Notes: a model not told the origin generated them from the sequence alone. Shown: positions 37,233 through 49,116, numbered from the stretch's first letter. The stretch is DNA of 64,000 nt from Panorpa germanica (GCA_963678705.1 OY783212.1:13826001-13890000); one strand, 5' to 3'. Numbers and translations are program-made.

Positions 37233-37987
37233 GGCCTGTCTCAGTATGGGACCGTATTTAAGCGACGGCGTATTCGGACGTAAATCGGCGGATTGGATCA
37301 GCTACAAAGCAAACCGCCTATGTGTGTCACAGATGTCAGTAGTCGTATATTAGGGGGTGTATTGGAGTTCTTTAGCACTTATATAATTTATCATGAGAGC
37401 ACACTTTAACTTTAATTTTTATCGATACACTACTGGTATTAAAGGGACTTTAGCATTTATTATATATCTGAGTTCTGGTGGGCGTGAATTTAAATTTAGT
37501 TCTATCGTATTGGTGTCGGTATCTGTGTCCATGATTCAGCAAATATATCTGAGTTCTGGTTGGCTCTCTTTCTTGAATTCAAAGAATTAATTTTTCGGTG
37601 TCCATGATTCACTGAAATACAAACATAAACTGAAGCATGCTGAACATACTCGTAATACGCGATGTCGCGATAGACCCGAAAAGATCCGTATTGCAGCGAA
37701 AGAACAAGCGATGTTAGGTATCCCCTCCAGCCTGAGACGGCTGTTTGCATTTACAAAGGTTCGGATAGGATATCGTTGTAGTAGTGGTAACGCTTGGATA
37801 AAATTCGCATTTATACGGTTCTAAAGTGCGAGGTAGTGCCGCCCGTATTCGGACTGCTTTGTAGCGTGCAGTCTGAGAGCTCCAGAGCGATCTCATTACA
37901 TTTACATGGTTCGGATAGGTAAAGCGTAGTAGCCCGAATACGTCCGGCAGAAATTCGCTTAAATACGGTGCCATACTGAGACAGGCC
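37233..37987. mobile_element. PIF/Harbinger-like MITE, copy 1 (755 bp)
   Basis: Terminal inverted repeats of about 33 bp start GGCCTGTCTCAGTATGG and read inward to ACCGTATTTAAGCGA, with one mismatch between ends. TTA flanks both sides (37230-37232 and 37988-37990), the 3-bp duplication typical of PIF/Harbinger. Inside are subterminal repeats: CGTATTCGGAC twice, GGTTCGGATAGG twice, and CTACAAAGC/GCTTTGTAG inverted. An ATATATCTGAGTTCTGG duplication is also present. Antisense frames of 82 and 99 codons crossing it (37502-37750, 37714-38013) are not transposase. It is non-autonomous; the related copy 2 lies 1.3 kb downstream in the same orientation. Confidence 0.85.
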
Positions 37988-37990
37988 TTA

Positions 37991-39301
37991 TGCCAAGACT
38001 GAGCTGCCGGCATAAGGATACATTATCGGCGCTAAATTGAATAACATCCAAAACCCGGAATCTAACCCAGTTCTGGCATGGCCGAGATATTTACAAGCCG
38101 AGTCATTTTAATATATTAGATACTTGTATGATTCAAAGTGAATTTTTAACTAGAGAGAATATTATACTCGTTCGTTCTTAATAATCCGAGTTTCAGCAAT
38201 AAACTTTTTAATAAAACGAGGCGACGCATGAATAACGCGTTGTCAACTTTTACTTTTATAGAAAGTGTTCGTTCATATTTGTATAGAGTAAATAATGAAC
38301 TACGAACCAAAATTCCCTGACTTTGTTTTCACGAAAAGTTTTATGTCAAACGAATTTGAACCGTTTACCTTGTTATAACAAGCTATAAATAAACAACTTT
38401 GTATAGTCAAAATTAATTAGAGAGTTAATAATACATGTTCGTTGGTATACCTATTCTGTATGTTGTTTTGAGCTTTGAATTGTGTTGTGTACCTCATAAA
38501 TATAAACCGTGATATTTAGCCGTTGGTACGAGTTTATAAAATGTTAAGGTTGGGAAGGTTTGGAAGGTTTGGGTTAATATGTGAGCTGCTTTTAATAAAA
38601 ATAACTGATCCAAATAAATTGAATTTGTAATATTCTAGAAATATTTTTACGTTTTTATGTATATTACAAATAGCTACTATACTTAGGTACTATAGGTAAG
38701 GTATATATTAAAATTAACTAAATAATTGTCTACCAATATATTTTAGGAAATTTAATTAGTAATTAGTATTAGAATGTTTGAAAAAACGTGTCAAATGTGA
38801 TGGATGGGGTAATTTCTAAATGACGCTTAATGCTAAATTGAATTTTCAATATGGTGCCAATTGCTTGATCGCTATCATTTCGTGTATGTAGTCCACTTTC
38901 TTATGAGATTCATTCTTCTTATCATGAACAATTTATAACTTTTTTATTTTTAATTTTAAATCCGAACATATTATACTCGTACATGGTTCTTAACCAGTTT
39001 TGTGACTCCACCTTTCTGTGTATCGAGTTGATAAAAAAAAATATTATATAAATCTTTCTGTTTTCTGTCTTTACCATTCGCGTATTCTTCCCATTCACAT
39101 ATGTATAACACTAAACGAATAATGCTCAGTGATATTTCTCAATATATTTGTTTGCCAGTAAAGTAAGCGAACAATGTTTTACCGGCATTCGAATCATTGT
39201 TTTTAAAGTAATGCTGCTTAGTTTATCGAATAGAGGGCGACTAGTATCACTAACACGAGATTGCTAGACTTACAGCTGTATCACAGAGTAATGCACTAGA
39301 C
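37991..39301. other. Host DNA between the two Harbinger-like MITEs
   Basis: 1.3 kb of AT-rich DNA with a TACTCGTA at 38974. It shares no sequence with the outer flanks, so the two MITEs arose by separate insertions and not by duplication of a larger segment. Confidence 0.5.
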
Positions 39302-39304
39302 TTA

Positions 39305-40008
39305 GGCCTGTCTCAGTATGGGACCGTATTTAAGCGACGGCGTATTCGGACGTAAATCGGTTGGATGAGCTACAAAGCTAACCGCCTATGTGTGTCACAG
39401 ATGTCTGTAGTCAGTCGTCAGATAACTAACTTGTGTATTGTAGGGGGTGTATTGGAGTTCTTTAGCACTAATATAATTTATTATGAGAGCAAACTTTAAC
39501 TTTAATGTTTATCGATACACTACTGGTATTAAAGGGACTTTAGCATTTATTATATATCTGAGTTCTGGTTGTCGTGAATTTAAATCTACTTCTAGTTCTA
39601 GTTCTATCGTATCGGTATCGGTATCGGTGTCCATGATTCACTGAAATACAAACATAAACATGAAGCATGCTGTACATACTCGTCACAAGCGATGTCGCCG
39701 ATAGATCTCATTTTATCCGTATTGCAGCGTAACAACAAGCGATCTTAGGTATCCCCTCCAGTCTGAGGCGGCTGTTTGCATTTACAAAGGTTCAGATAGG
39801 ATATCGTTGTAGTAGTGGTAACGCTTGGATAAAATTCGCCTTTATACGGTTCTAATGTACGAGGTAGTGCCGCCCGTATTCGGACGGCTTTGTAGCTTGC
39901 AGTCTGAGAGGTCCCATTACATTTACAGGGTTCGGATAGGTAAAGCGTAGTAGCCTGTATACGTCCGGCAGAAATTCGCTTAAATACGGTGCCATATTGA
40001 GACAGGCC
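39305..40008. mobile_element. PIF/Harbinger-like MITE, copy 2 (704 bp)
   Basis: Same termini as copy 1, with TTA at 39302-39304 and 40009-40011. Against copy 1 it has an extra ~20 bp (CAGATAACTAACTTGTG region, about 39418-39440) and expanded short repeats (TCTAGT)n and (ATCGGT)n near 39588-39630. It lacks the internal ATATATCTGAGTTCTGG duplication. The two copies otherwise align closely over their whole length, implying fairly recent activity of a shared parent. No transposase is encoded. Confidence 0.85.
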
Positions 40009-40011
40009 TTA

Positions 40012-40991
40012 GTTGTACTATCGCAGTTGTATATAAAATCTCTGCCTTTTTAACCTGTACAGATCTGAATCTGAATTGAATTATTCTAGGATAATTTAAT
40101 ATTATTAATTTACATTATTTGCAAGATCACATGTTACTTTAATTTTCACGATTTCATATTGTTAAAATGATAGAAATAAATTGTGGCGTGGCAACATTTT
40201 AAAACGGTGCGGCGTTGTGTGTTGAGGTGAGGTGAGGTGGCAGCGCTTTAATTTAATAGCAAATAACTTCTTAACACCTACAAGTTGTGAAAATATAAAA
40301 TAAGGGTGGTTTATTTATATTATTTATAGGCTTAATAAAATTAATTAACCGTACAAAACGCATAACTTTGACGTTTTCAATTAATTAATTTTCGTCTGTG
40401 GGCTGCTTTTAAGTAATTATGGTTTCATTTATAATGAGTGGGCTCTAACATGTGATAAGTGAGGTGTTAAATATAATACATCAACCTTTCATAACAAACT
40501 TTAGTGTATACAAAAGAAGTTATATGAATTTGTTTAAATGTGTTGTGGGAACTTTATGGAAACATTGAAAAATTTACGCACTGCTCTTTGTTTAAAACAA
40601 AAATCAGACACATGTATGTTGCAAAGAAGAACATAGGTAGCACAAAACGGAACAGGATACATATTATTTAATATATTATAAGGAAATTCACATCAACCTT
40701 TAAAATATACGGAAAAGTGTTTAGAATAAATAATTTGCACAGAAATAATAATGTAAAATAAAAGTAAAATAATTTCGATTGCTGATTTTATTAAAACTTA
40801 TATAAGGATGTAATTCATTATCAGAGATCCTCTTAAAATAATAATAATTTCCTTCTTATTATTAATTTTTTTGTAGAAAATTGTAGTGTAAGAGATTTAA
40901 ATATTACTCAAATAATAAATAGGGTATATTCTTTCCTTATAGTGAAAGTTTCGGGGTAAAGATAGCCCCCATTCTTGAAAATATGATCCTA
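40012..40991. other. AT-rich non-coding DNA
   Basis: GTTGAGGTGAGGTGAGGTGG at 40220-40239 is a short GGTGA tandem. No gene signal. Confidence 0.5.
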
Positions 40992-41205
40992 TAGTCCAAA
41001 TCACGATAGTTCGGCGGCGACTTATACTTAAAAGAGGTTATAAGAGCGGTATAAATCTATGATATGATATAGAATGTTATCTTATTCGTTTCTATATACA
41101 TTATAGAAAAATAAGTTAGTCAGTGTTTTTCAGTTATATCGGCAGTTTATACCCCACAACTTGTTTTAAGTATGAGTCGCCGTCGAACTCTCGAAATTTG
41201 AACTA
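40992..41205. mobile_element. TA-flanked palindromic MITE, copy A (214 bp)
   Basis: The element begins TAGTCCAAATCACGATAGTT and ends with the inverted TTCGAGAGTT...TAGTTCAAAT-type sequence. The arms pair over about 44 bp and, more loosely, about 75 bp (GTTCGRCGGCGACTYATACTTAAAA, then GGTATAAA), so the element is close to one large palindrome. TA flanks it on both sides (40990-40991, 41206-41207), as for Tc1/mariner-type insertions. No coding capacity. Related copies are at 47946 and 60728. Confidence 0.8.
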
Positions 41206-41536
41206 TACTAAATTTTTGTAATATTCGTTTTTATAGATAAAAACGTTATCTAATTGCAAATTATTTCAGGATTAGGATTATTAAATCATCCTAAAATTGT
41301 TCTTCCTAAAATATTTATAATTAATGAGCACAGTATTCCTGGAAGTTTAATTCAACCCTCATCATTAAAAGGATATAAATTTCTTCTATGAAATCTCCTC
41401 ATATTGAATGATAAAACAGTTTGTATAAGAAAATATCAATATTCTTGTATCACCTGAGCATTAGCTGATATTTCACGTTTGTTTTATTATTTGTTTGATT
41501 ACAAAGTCTGCAGTACTGATAGCTAATTCTTAATTA

Positions 41537-41538
<2 letters not shown>
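41206..41538. other. AT-rich non-coding DNA
   Basis: Nothing recognised between the MITE and the (TA)n tract. Confidence 0.5.

Positions 41539-41596
<58 letters not shown>
41539..41596. repeat. (TA)n microsatellite, 58 bp
   Basis: Uninterrupted AT dinucleotide tract. Confidence 0.95.
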
Positions 41597-41600
<4 letters not shown>

Positions 41601-42840
41601 TATATTAAAAAAGGCTAAATATTCCAGTGTGTTAAATGTACAAAATATTATTTCTGAGTTAAAGAGAGAACATTTTAGAAATATAAATTATTTTTCTTCA
41701 GCAATTTAGAGGTAAATGAAACAAGAATTATATTTTATTGCAACATACTTGTATACAATCTAAAACATCAAGTTTTCCACTTTTTAGAATTGTTTTAAAG
41801 AAAGTCATGAAATAAATACACGATTCTAGTAGATACTCCACAATAAAAGATATTAAAAATAAATATCAATTTCGAAATGGATAGAACATAGTAGAACAAG
41901 TTGTGCAACTCTTTTAGACCGTGTAACAACCACACATACTCGTATGTAACGTAACGAAACATAAACATTAATATAAGTACTTACAAAGACAGACGTTATT
42001 CGTATGTACTTGTAAAACTTTAGCTGAAACTTTTGCAAATTGCAACTTAAACTCTAGCTGTAGCAGGTGACTTATAGGTGTCTCTACACGTACATAATGT
42101 AGAGTTAGCATTGGGTAATATATGATGAGCATGAGTTTGTGTCTACATTTGTAATTTGTGGTGTTCAGAAAAGGAAAGACTACAGAATAATCTAAGAGTA
42201 GCATGCGAACCAAATACGTCCAAATAATAACCTAAAAATTTGAATTACTATATAGATAATTGATAAATATAGAGTATTACACAAGAGAACTACCTTTTTT
42301 ATTATAACTTTTGTAATTAATAACTAATTTTTCTGTATTAACTGTAATATTATAGCAGTGCAGTCTTTTGAATACACCACCTGATTTAAGATAATTTCTG
42401 CTTATAACTTCTTTATTATAAGAATTACATCAAAAAAATTATTCATAACTTTATTATCTACAGAAAAGCTCTTTAAAAACAAAAAAGATGTAGAAACAGA
42501 TGTATAGAAAAAAGTTGAAGTAAGTGTAACACGCATTTAAGTCATTAGAAATCGAAATCTGGTATTCATCAGGTGTACATTTTAGTTCACGAACACAAAG
42601 TCCATTTCTTAGAGGAGAGAAAATGAATAAAGCTACAGAAATAGACTATTGGATTATTGATTAAGAAATATATGTTTTAGTTTGTCCAAATGACAGTGTA
42701 CTCAAAATTCATATCCATATATTCACCTATACATATTAAAATGTTTACAAATTCTATATAGAATTTCCATAATAAAATGAAAGTAAATTAATTTTAAATA
42801 ATACACAATATTACATCTACATTCAATCTCTTTTAGAGTT
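41597..42840. other. AT-rich non-coding DNA
   Basis: One TACTCGTA at 41937. Antisense frames at 41853-42213 overlap and are unsupported. Confidence 0.5.
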
Positions 42841-43260
42841 TGTAAAAGAGACGATACAGGCTTACACCTCACAGTGGTATTTTCAACGCTAAGGGCGGTA
42901 AATCTACAACCCCTTTAACAAACGTCGCTTCTGTATTACACTTTAACTCTCACAGCCAAAGCTTCGTCAGCCGTCACCTCATTCCCACACTCTGCACCCT
43001 ACAGCCCCCCTTCCCTTCCTATTACCTTTTCACCTCAGCGTATGGGGGACATTTTGTACACCTATGTAGGAACAAAACCATGCTAAAACAAAAAGAGGTA
43101 GAAAGTTTCTAACCACCGTAGACAGTGAAATGAGACATGCGATAAACGATATGGAAGACACGATTAAACAAACTATCGTGTATGGGAATGGCCGTGTACA
43201 AAGTGAGATATTGACATCTTTAAACGCCAGTTGAGTTACCATGTCACAGTCGTTGTTTAG
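42841..43260. other. C-rich, GC-richer block of unknown nature
   Basis: CACACTCTGCACCCTACAGC followed by CCCCCTTCCCTTCC (about 42988-43018) and neighbouring ACGCTAAGGGCGG stand out from the AT background. The antisense strand has near-G-quadruplex G runs, but one loop is 10 nt. A 70-codon antisense frame (43030-43242) starts next to it and has no recognisable domain. Possible explanations are an old repeat, a regulatory island or an exon relic. Confidence 0.35.
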
Positions 43261-43880
43261 CCGTGTTTATGCAAATACATTTAGACAGGTAGGCTCGGAA
43301 TAGAGGGTTTTATTTCATGTTATTTATATTAGTAGTCAGATAGTTTGATTTGATAGTAACAAGTAAAAATACGAATTTAATAGCTGCTTTTCTCTAAACA
43401 CAAAACAGCTCATACATTATTTAACAATATAATATTTTTCTATAATAACGTTTTTTTATTTACCGATAATTTTGTTACATTGTCAATACATAAATGCGGA
43501 AGACATTACAAATCTTTTACTAATATATTAATTTAATATGTGATATGTTTCGTTTCCATCAGAAAACATGAAGTTAAAGTAAACTTTTGTTATGTAACCT
43601 TACATTATCTTATTCTAAAAAATATTAACAGGTAAATTTTTTTATTTTAAATTTTCCACTTCAGTGAAATTACTGTTTGCCTGAAATTTTTTGTGTCCAA
43701 AATGCATTTGCATTTATTTATATATATACAATCTCTATTTTACTTTCAATTTTATAGTAAATCATAGATTATATTCTATCTAGTGTAAATATGCTCTGTT
43801 AAATTTTTTGTTACAAAAATGAATGGTGTATACGCACATGCGTTTTACAAATTAAAAATATTTTCGTTTCTATTTAATAT
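43261..43880. other. AT-rich non-coding DNA
   Basis: Nothing recognised. Confidence 0.5.
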
Positions 43881-43930
43881 TTTTTCTCATAATTTGCCGG
43901 TCTTCCTAGGACCACGGTCTTTTTTTTTAG
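43881..43930. repeat. Copy of the CTTCCTAGGACCACGGTC module
   Basis: CTTCCTAGGACCACGGTC (from 43902), preceded by CATAATTTGCCGG and followed by a T run, matches 11911-11950 at the centre of the fold-back element: AATAATTTACGGG, then CTTCCTAGGACCACGGTC and CTTTCTT. The core GGACC-AC-GGTC(C) is itself an inverted repeat. The arms of the fold-back element are absent here. Confidence 0.6.
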
Positions 43931-44682
43931 TTTTATTATTATTATATATTACTACAATATATTTAGACCGATTTATATATATGCCAACTACCACACCTCA
44001 ACTACCACTCCTTTTTCATATGTATGTTTCTTTTGAAATTTTTTATTTTTTGCTAACAATAATGACAATTTCTTTCTTCTAAGTATCTACATTTTCTATA
44101 TGTTATTTTACCAATTATTCTGTACTTATAATTCATAAATGAATCATGAAATGAAACAAATGAGAAAATTGCATATATTATTACATATTATACAATATTT
44201 CCAATCCATACAAATTGCTTGTATTATTACAATACACGTGTTATAATATAAACGGATATCCTAATTAATTAGCACAGGGATTCTATGAGCAGTTTGTGGT
44301 GTTGGGAAGTTTCAGAAATATCAGAGGTGCTTATTCTGAAGAACCGATTTGTGCTTCGAGGCTTGTTAACTCGATACAATTAAGTAATTGTTTCAAATTT
44401 CAAACTTACAATATAACTGATCTTTACAATTTAAACAAAGTAGTTTGATGGTATCTATATTGGCAATGTGTATTGCGATGCTGGGTGTTTTAAATGAAGG
44501 GTCATCCCATTTTCTAAATTATAAACAATACCACTTCATTTCTTTAAGTACACTTTTTTACCTTTATTCATATTCGTATAAATATGAAAGGAATTTTGTG
44601 GCGTTGAATAAATTACATTGTGCTGTCGAATCTCGAGGACCCTCTGGAGGGAGGGTACAGCTCTATTACTATCAACCTAAAG
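43931..44682. other. Non-coding DNA
   Basis: Frames at 43819-44082 and 44445-44696 show no motif. GAGGACCCTCTGGAGGGAGG at 44636-44655 is a GC-rich short palindrome just before the mariner relic and might belong to it. Confidence 0.45.
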
Positions 44683-44910
44683 TATCAACCTTCTAAAGAT
44701 ATGTGTCAAAATTTCATGAAATTCCGACTATTTGTTTATGGAATAGTTAGATTTTATAAAGAATTTTTGTAATTTTCAAATCAATGAAGAATTCTGAATT
44801 TCGTGTGTTGATAAAGAAACGATGTTATTGAAACGTCCAAGCAAGTGTTATTCGGACTCGGTATTCCACTAAAAAACAATGCTTTATCAACATACGTTTG
44901 AAGGTTGGTA
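44683..44910 (+). mobile_element. Internally deleted mariner remnant
   Basis: A short inverted pair, TATCAACCTTC (44683-44693) and GAAGGTTGGTA (44900-44910), brackets a mariner-type 5' leader and transposase start. Most of the ~1.2-kb body is missing. GTGTCAAAATTTCATGAAAT and GGACTATTTGTTTATGG-like leader sequence are of the type found upstream of mariner transposase genes. The sequence after 44910 (GTCAATAGTGGAGCCATCT...ACGAACTTTTTGGG) may be more of the 3' end. Confidence 0.65.
44784..44880 (+). pseudogene. Mariner transposase N-terminus, truncated
   Basis: The frame from ATG 44784 reads MKNSEFRVLIKKRCY and then stops. In a shifted frame it continues PSKCYSDSV, corresponding to the 'SEFRVLIKH(Y/C)...K(Q/W)...CYSDSAP' start of many insect and vertebrate mariner transposases, just before the helix-turn-helix. 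No catalytic DD(D/E) residue remains. Recognition rests on this N-terminal signature; the subfamily is not determined. Confidence 0.65.
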
Positions 44911-45581
44911 CTATCTAAAAATCATACAGATTTGTCAATAGTGGAGCCATCTATATATCATTCTACGAACTTTTTGGGTAATGTGTTACTACGTACGATA
45001 GGTAAGTTATCTAGTGATTTTTTCTAAATAAGTTATAGAGAAACTGATAAAAACTTTTTTCCAATTATACTTTACAATTTATTTATTGTGATTCTAATTC
45101 CCCCATATTATTACTATTATAAATTCAGTTTCATTACCTTAATTAAATGGCACTAAACCAACTTAATTAAAATATCTAGTATAATTTGACATAATCATTA
45201 AATGCACACATATACATATTTAAATACTCATACATACCAGACTATCAGTATAAATACAATAATTCAGTGGAATCATTATTTTTTAGTTTAAAACATTCCC
45301 AGTGTATTTTACTAAATGAATATTCTGCTGCCATGTTTTATGGTCATTAACATAAACTGTTTACCATTGGGTTTTTGTGTCATACATGAATAGAAGGGTT
45401 GATTTAACCAATCCCACCCTGTGTATACTCACTCCCACTCTATTACCACTCCTTATTTATATAAAATACGGTGATAGAGCTCCACATCATTTATGTTAAC
45501 ATGAACATTCGATTAAACTCGTGTACAAGTGGATTTTCAAAACATTGCTAAACGATGGCGCTGCTCTCAGCTAAGTTCATA
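44911..45581. other. AT-rich non-coding DNA
   Basis: Nothing beyond possible 3' mariner sequence at its start. Confidence 0.45.
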
Positions 45582-45777
45582 CGAGCATTGGCGTCCGCTG
45601 ACAATTTGACAGGGAGAACAAGGAGAAAAACTTCAAATCATATTCTATCCGGTGTAATTTTATCTCATTTGTCACAAACTTTATTCTATTCAGCGGAAAT
45701 TTGCCACGAATGTTATTCAACATAATAGAATACTCGATAAGAGCTATAGCCCCACTCTGCGGACGCCTATGAATGCG
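45582..45777. mobile_element. Possible short MITE with GGCGTCCGC inverted ends
   Basis: CGAGCATTGGCGTCCGC (45582-45598) and GCGGACGCCTATGAATGCG (45759-45777) are imperfect inverted repeats with a 9-bp perfect core, 196 bp end to end. The block is GC-richer than its flanks. No target duplication was identified. It could be a remnant of a larger element, because GATGGCGCTGCTCTCAG just outside is also GC-rich. Confidence 0.4.
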
Positions 45778-47501
45778 AGTAAACGTTGGTCTGAGTTTAT
45801 TTATTCAAAATAATTTATTATTATTTGAAGGAAATAATTTGATTTTTATTTTGAAAAAATTAATTTCTAGTTCAGTCAATTTAATTAACTTTGTTTAGTT
45901 ATTTTGTTGATACTTGCTTGTACTTGTATGCCTTTATGTAAATTGGAATATATTGTAGTTTACTTAAGATTGTATTTAAATAATTATAAAAGAGGGAAAC
46001 ATTATTATATCATTACAGAATTTTGTTTAGATGAGTTTGTCTTTAAGTATACTTAAGGAATTTTCTAACTAAAAATCTTGAGTATATCTGAACAAGAGTG
46101 GACAAGTTTTCTTTTATCAGCAAGCCCCCATATACATCATAGTAAAATATACAGACGCACTATTTTTTTTACTTATTCCATACAAGACTGATATACCCGT
46201 ATTTCTTCATTTTATTTTGTGAAGATTTTGTTTTGTAAATGTTCTTTTCAATCGTAACATTACTTGCTATTGTGAACTTGTACTTTACCACTCTTTTTTG
46301 CGATTTACTCAAGACTCTTTTACAAAGATCACTATCTGTAACAGTCCTTTTTTCGATTTAAGATAAACTGTACCATTTACATGTATTTTATCTCCAAGCT
46401 CAATCGATTTCTTTTCAAATAAAAGCACTTTATAAATACTGAAGACAAAATGAAAAACATTTTTATTTCAGCGTGATGTATCTCTTTAGATTAGGAAAAT
46501 ATATTAAGAATATTCTATTACAAGGGTAGATCAAATATTTCTGTATTTGTCATTTCACTTAGGTATAGAGATAAAGGATATAAAGGTTAAAAAAAGAGGA
46601 TAAAAATTCATCGCAACTTCAAATTAATTATATTATTTACGACTTATTAAACTATCGTAAAAACAACATGACGGAGGTTTATTTTAATCTCTAAATTAAG
46701 CTTTATTTTAAGCCTTTCATTAAAATAGAAACAATAACTTTTAATCAATAAACGTTTTAGCATTTTATCCAGATTATAAAACTATTTAAAAAGTGATCTA
46801 AAAAGCGTCAATACATTGTAGCGTACAAACATCGCACAAATTAATAGATTAAAAAATGATTGTGTATTTGTGGGAAAACTTTGTCGTACTGGTATATTCG
46901 AGTGAAATGTTGAAACATTCAAATATTTATAAACACACAATAAACTTGAATTGTTTCAAATTCATTTACTAATTATGGTATTGTTTTATTAATGTTAATT
47001 GACCATTCATAATTAGCACTCTAATTAGTATATTACATAGCATAACTTATTTATATTTAATGTGTTTTATCAAATAACTAAAGTTTAAATATCGGTAAAA
47101 TTACACACGTAATGCATTTTATAAACCTTATCAGTTATTATCATCAGAGCTAGTGGTTTCTTTTTGAATTATCATTCCCACTCACTGTTTTAATTTTGTA
47201 TTTAACTTAAATTGAAAACAAATTAATTTACACACCATTTTAAATTTAAAATTTAATTTGTTCTTTTAGAACCATACAAAGTTCAATGTTTCAAAAATAA
47301 AAATGCTAAGTTAAAAAAAAAACTATTTTATAACCTCGAAAATATGGCAATCTGTCAAAATTCAGTAGGATTTATTTAAAAAACCAACTAAATTAACTTA
47401 ACTCAAATTAATACACGAATGTGACAAGAAATGCCTATTCTGAAAACTTGATCTAGTTTATATGAAACCCTAAATTAAATATTAAAACAGTGAGTGGAAA
47501 T
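45778..47501. other. AT-rich non-coding DNA
   Basis: No coding or repeat signal recognised in 1.7 kb. Confidence 0.5.
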
Positions 47502-47817
47502 GCGGCATTTCTGGATATTAGAAAAACTGTCTACGACAAAATGGCCGAGAGCATGATGGTCCACCCTAGATTGCTCCTAAAGATCCTAAAATATTCGAAA
47601 TAATTTGGATTGTAATACCTGTGTATGTTTGTCTTGTATGTCTTACTACATTTTCTGAAAGTCAAGATACTGCAAACTGCAGCATACTGAAACGCAAATG
47701 CATTCCACAAGCATTACCGGACATGAAATACATCAAGCTCTGGAAGACCTCCTGGAATTAATGTCAAGATTCCTTTCAAATAGCGGCAGCTTTAGGCAAT
47801 GTAAATTACCAAATTAG
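47502..47817 (+). pseudogene. Non-LTR reverse-transcriptase palm fragment, internally deleted
   Basis: The first piece (47502-47601) reads AAFLDIRKTVYDKM, then HPRLLLKIL. This corresponds to the A motif region of jockey-type reverse transcriptases (xAxFLDIxKAFDxVWHxGLLxKL), with the expected first catalytic Asp present. A second piece (47716-47817) reads HEIHQALEDLLELMSRF, matching the stretch that follows the YADD motif (xALxxLLxWxSxW). The segment between, including the YADD box itself, is shortened and unreadable. It belongs to the non-LTR class, but the clade and its relation to the C-terminal remnants at 4, 21.6 and 29.4 kb cannot be decided. A TA-flanked MITE sits 128 bp downstream. Confidence 0.65.
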
Positions 47818-47945
47818 TTTCATTTCTTTAATGAAAAACAAAATAATTTTGGCTCATTTGGCAACTTCTAGATTTAAAGGAGCTTCAAAATATCAGTGGC
47901 TGTTCCGTAAGAACAAAATGTGCTGCTATTGTAAAGTATTAAGTA

Positions 47946-48124
47946 TAGTTCAAATTATGAGAGTTCGTCGGTGATTCATGCTTAAAAGAGGTTATAAGAG
48001 TCGTATAAATCTGCGATAAGATGATGATTATAATTTTTATCAAATTTTTTTATTGTACCGTGGATTTACACGGGACAACTTGTTTTAAACTTGAGTCACT
48101 GGCGAACTCTCGTAGTTTCAACTA
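47946..48124. mobile_element. TA-flanked palindromic MITE, copy B (179 bp)
   Basis: It starts TAGTTCAAATTATGAGAGTT and ends in GTAGTTTCAACTA, with inverted arms like copies A and C and TA on both flanks (47944-47945, 48125-48126). It is the most diverged of the three (GTTCGTCGGTGATTCATGC versus GTTCGGCGGCGACTTATAC) and so probably the oldest. Confidence 0.8.
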
Positions 48125-48126
48125 TA

Positions 48127-49116
48127 ATTACTAAATTTTAAATGAATAGATACTAATATAATTTCTAAAACCAACAAAGTCTAAGAGTTATTCTTATAAC
48201 AAAACATAAAGTTGAAATTTGAACCGGTAATTAACAAATATATAACTTCAAACGATTTAGATCTTAAGGTTCACATTAAAGAAACTTACTCAAGCTTTAT
48301 GACAGACTTGATTATCCTCGTACCAGATTTTCCATGATACATGACATACTAACTATTATTTTAAGAAGGGTTCCATCCCTTGTTGTTTTGTGCGGAGAGT
48401 TAGCGGCTGAATAGTGGTTTTGACATCTTTTGATCTTTAATGAACAATTCACTGACATATTAGAAGTTAAAATAACTATGCGAAATGAAAATCTGAAGAT
48501 ATTCTTCCTTATATATTTAAGATTATGTAGTTTATTTTTCATCTAACTTATGTAGAATATTTAAAACTGGATTTATTTATTAACCAACTAAATCATAGAT
48601 TTTATTATATCCACTATAAATTTCATATATTTGGTTTTGCACAGTATAAAATCTAAATACTCTACATTGATAACAACTGATAATATTTAACAAAGTGATG
48701 AACGTTCTCACATTTTCTGTTGATATGAGATCATAATTACAATATTTTATATAACATACCTTATATAACAACCATTTACCTAGTATTTGTACTTGAATTT
48801 TACCTTATTACCTTATTCGTAATAATTAGTTATCTCCATGTTACATCTAAGGAGGGTGTTATATTTGCATTATATGTACACTGCTAAACGTATATACCAG
48901 TATTACATCAGTTCTACAAACCAATGATTCTAAATCGATTGTACTAATATACTAGTAGGTACTATTGATAGTACTTAGACTAAAAAAACAAATCAGATTA
49001 TGTTGTAATGACGTACTACCCTTATGTTTATTCAAGGTTTACATAACCATTTAAATAAATAATCTCACTAAATAACAAAACCTTGAAGCATTATAACACA
49101 ATAACTATTTTGTAGT
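48127..49116. other. AT-rich non-coding DNA
   Basis: Antisense frames at 48312-48542 and 48580-48771 have no recognisable feature. Confidence 0.5.

Noticed and set aside
37714-38013. 99-codon antisense frame
   Set aside because: Runs through the right end of the Harbinger-like MITE into host DNA, so it is a by-product of the GC-richer element.
43030-43242. 70-codon antisense frame with hydrophobic residues
   Set aside because: No family resemblance. It adjoins a C-rich block whose nature is unknown, so calling a membrane protein would be invention.
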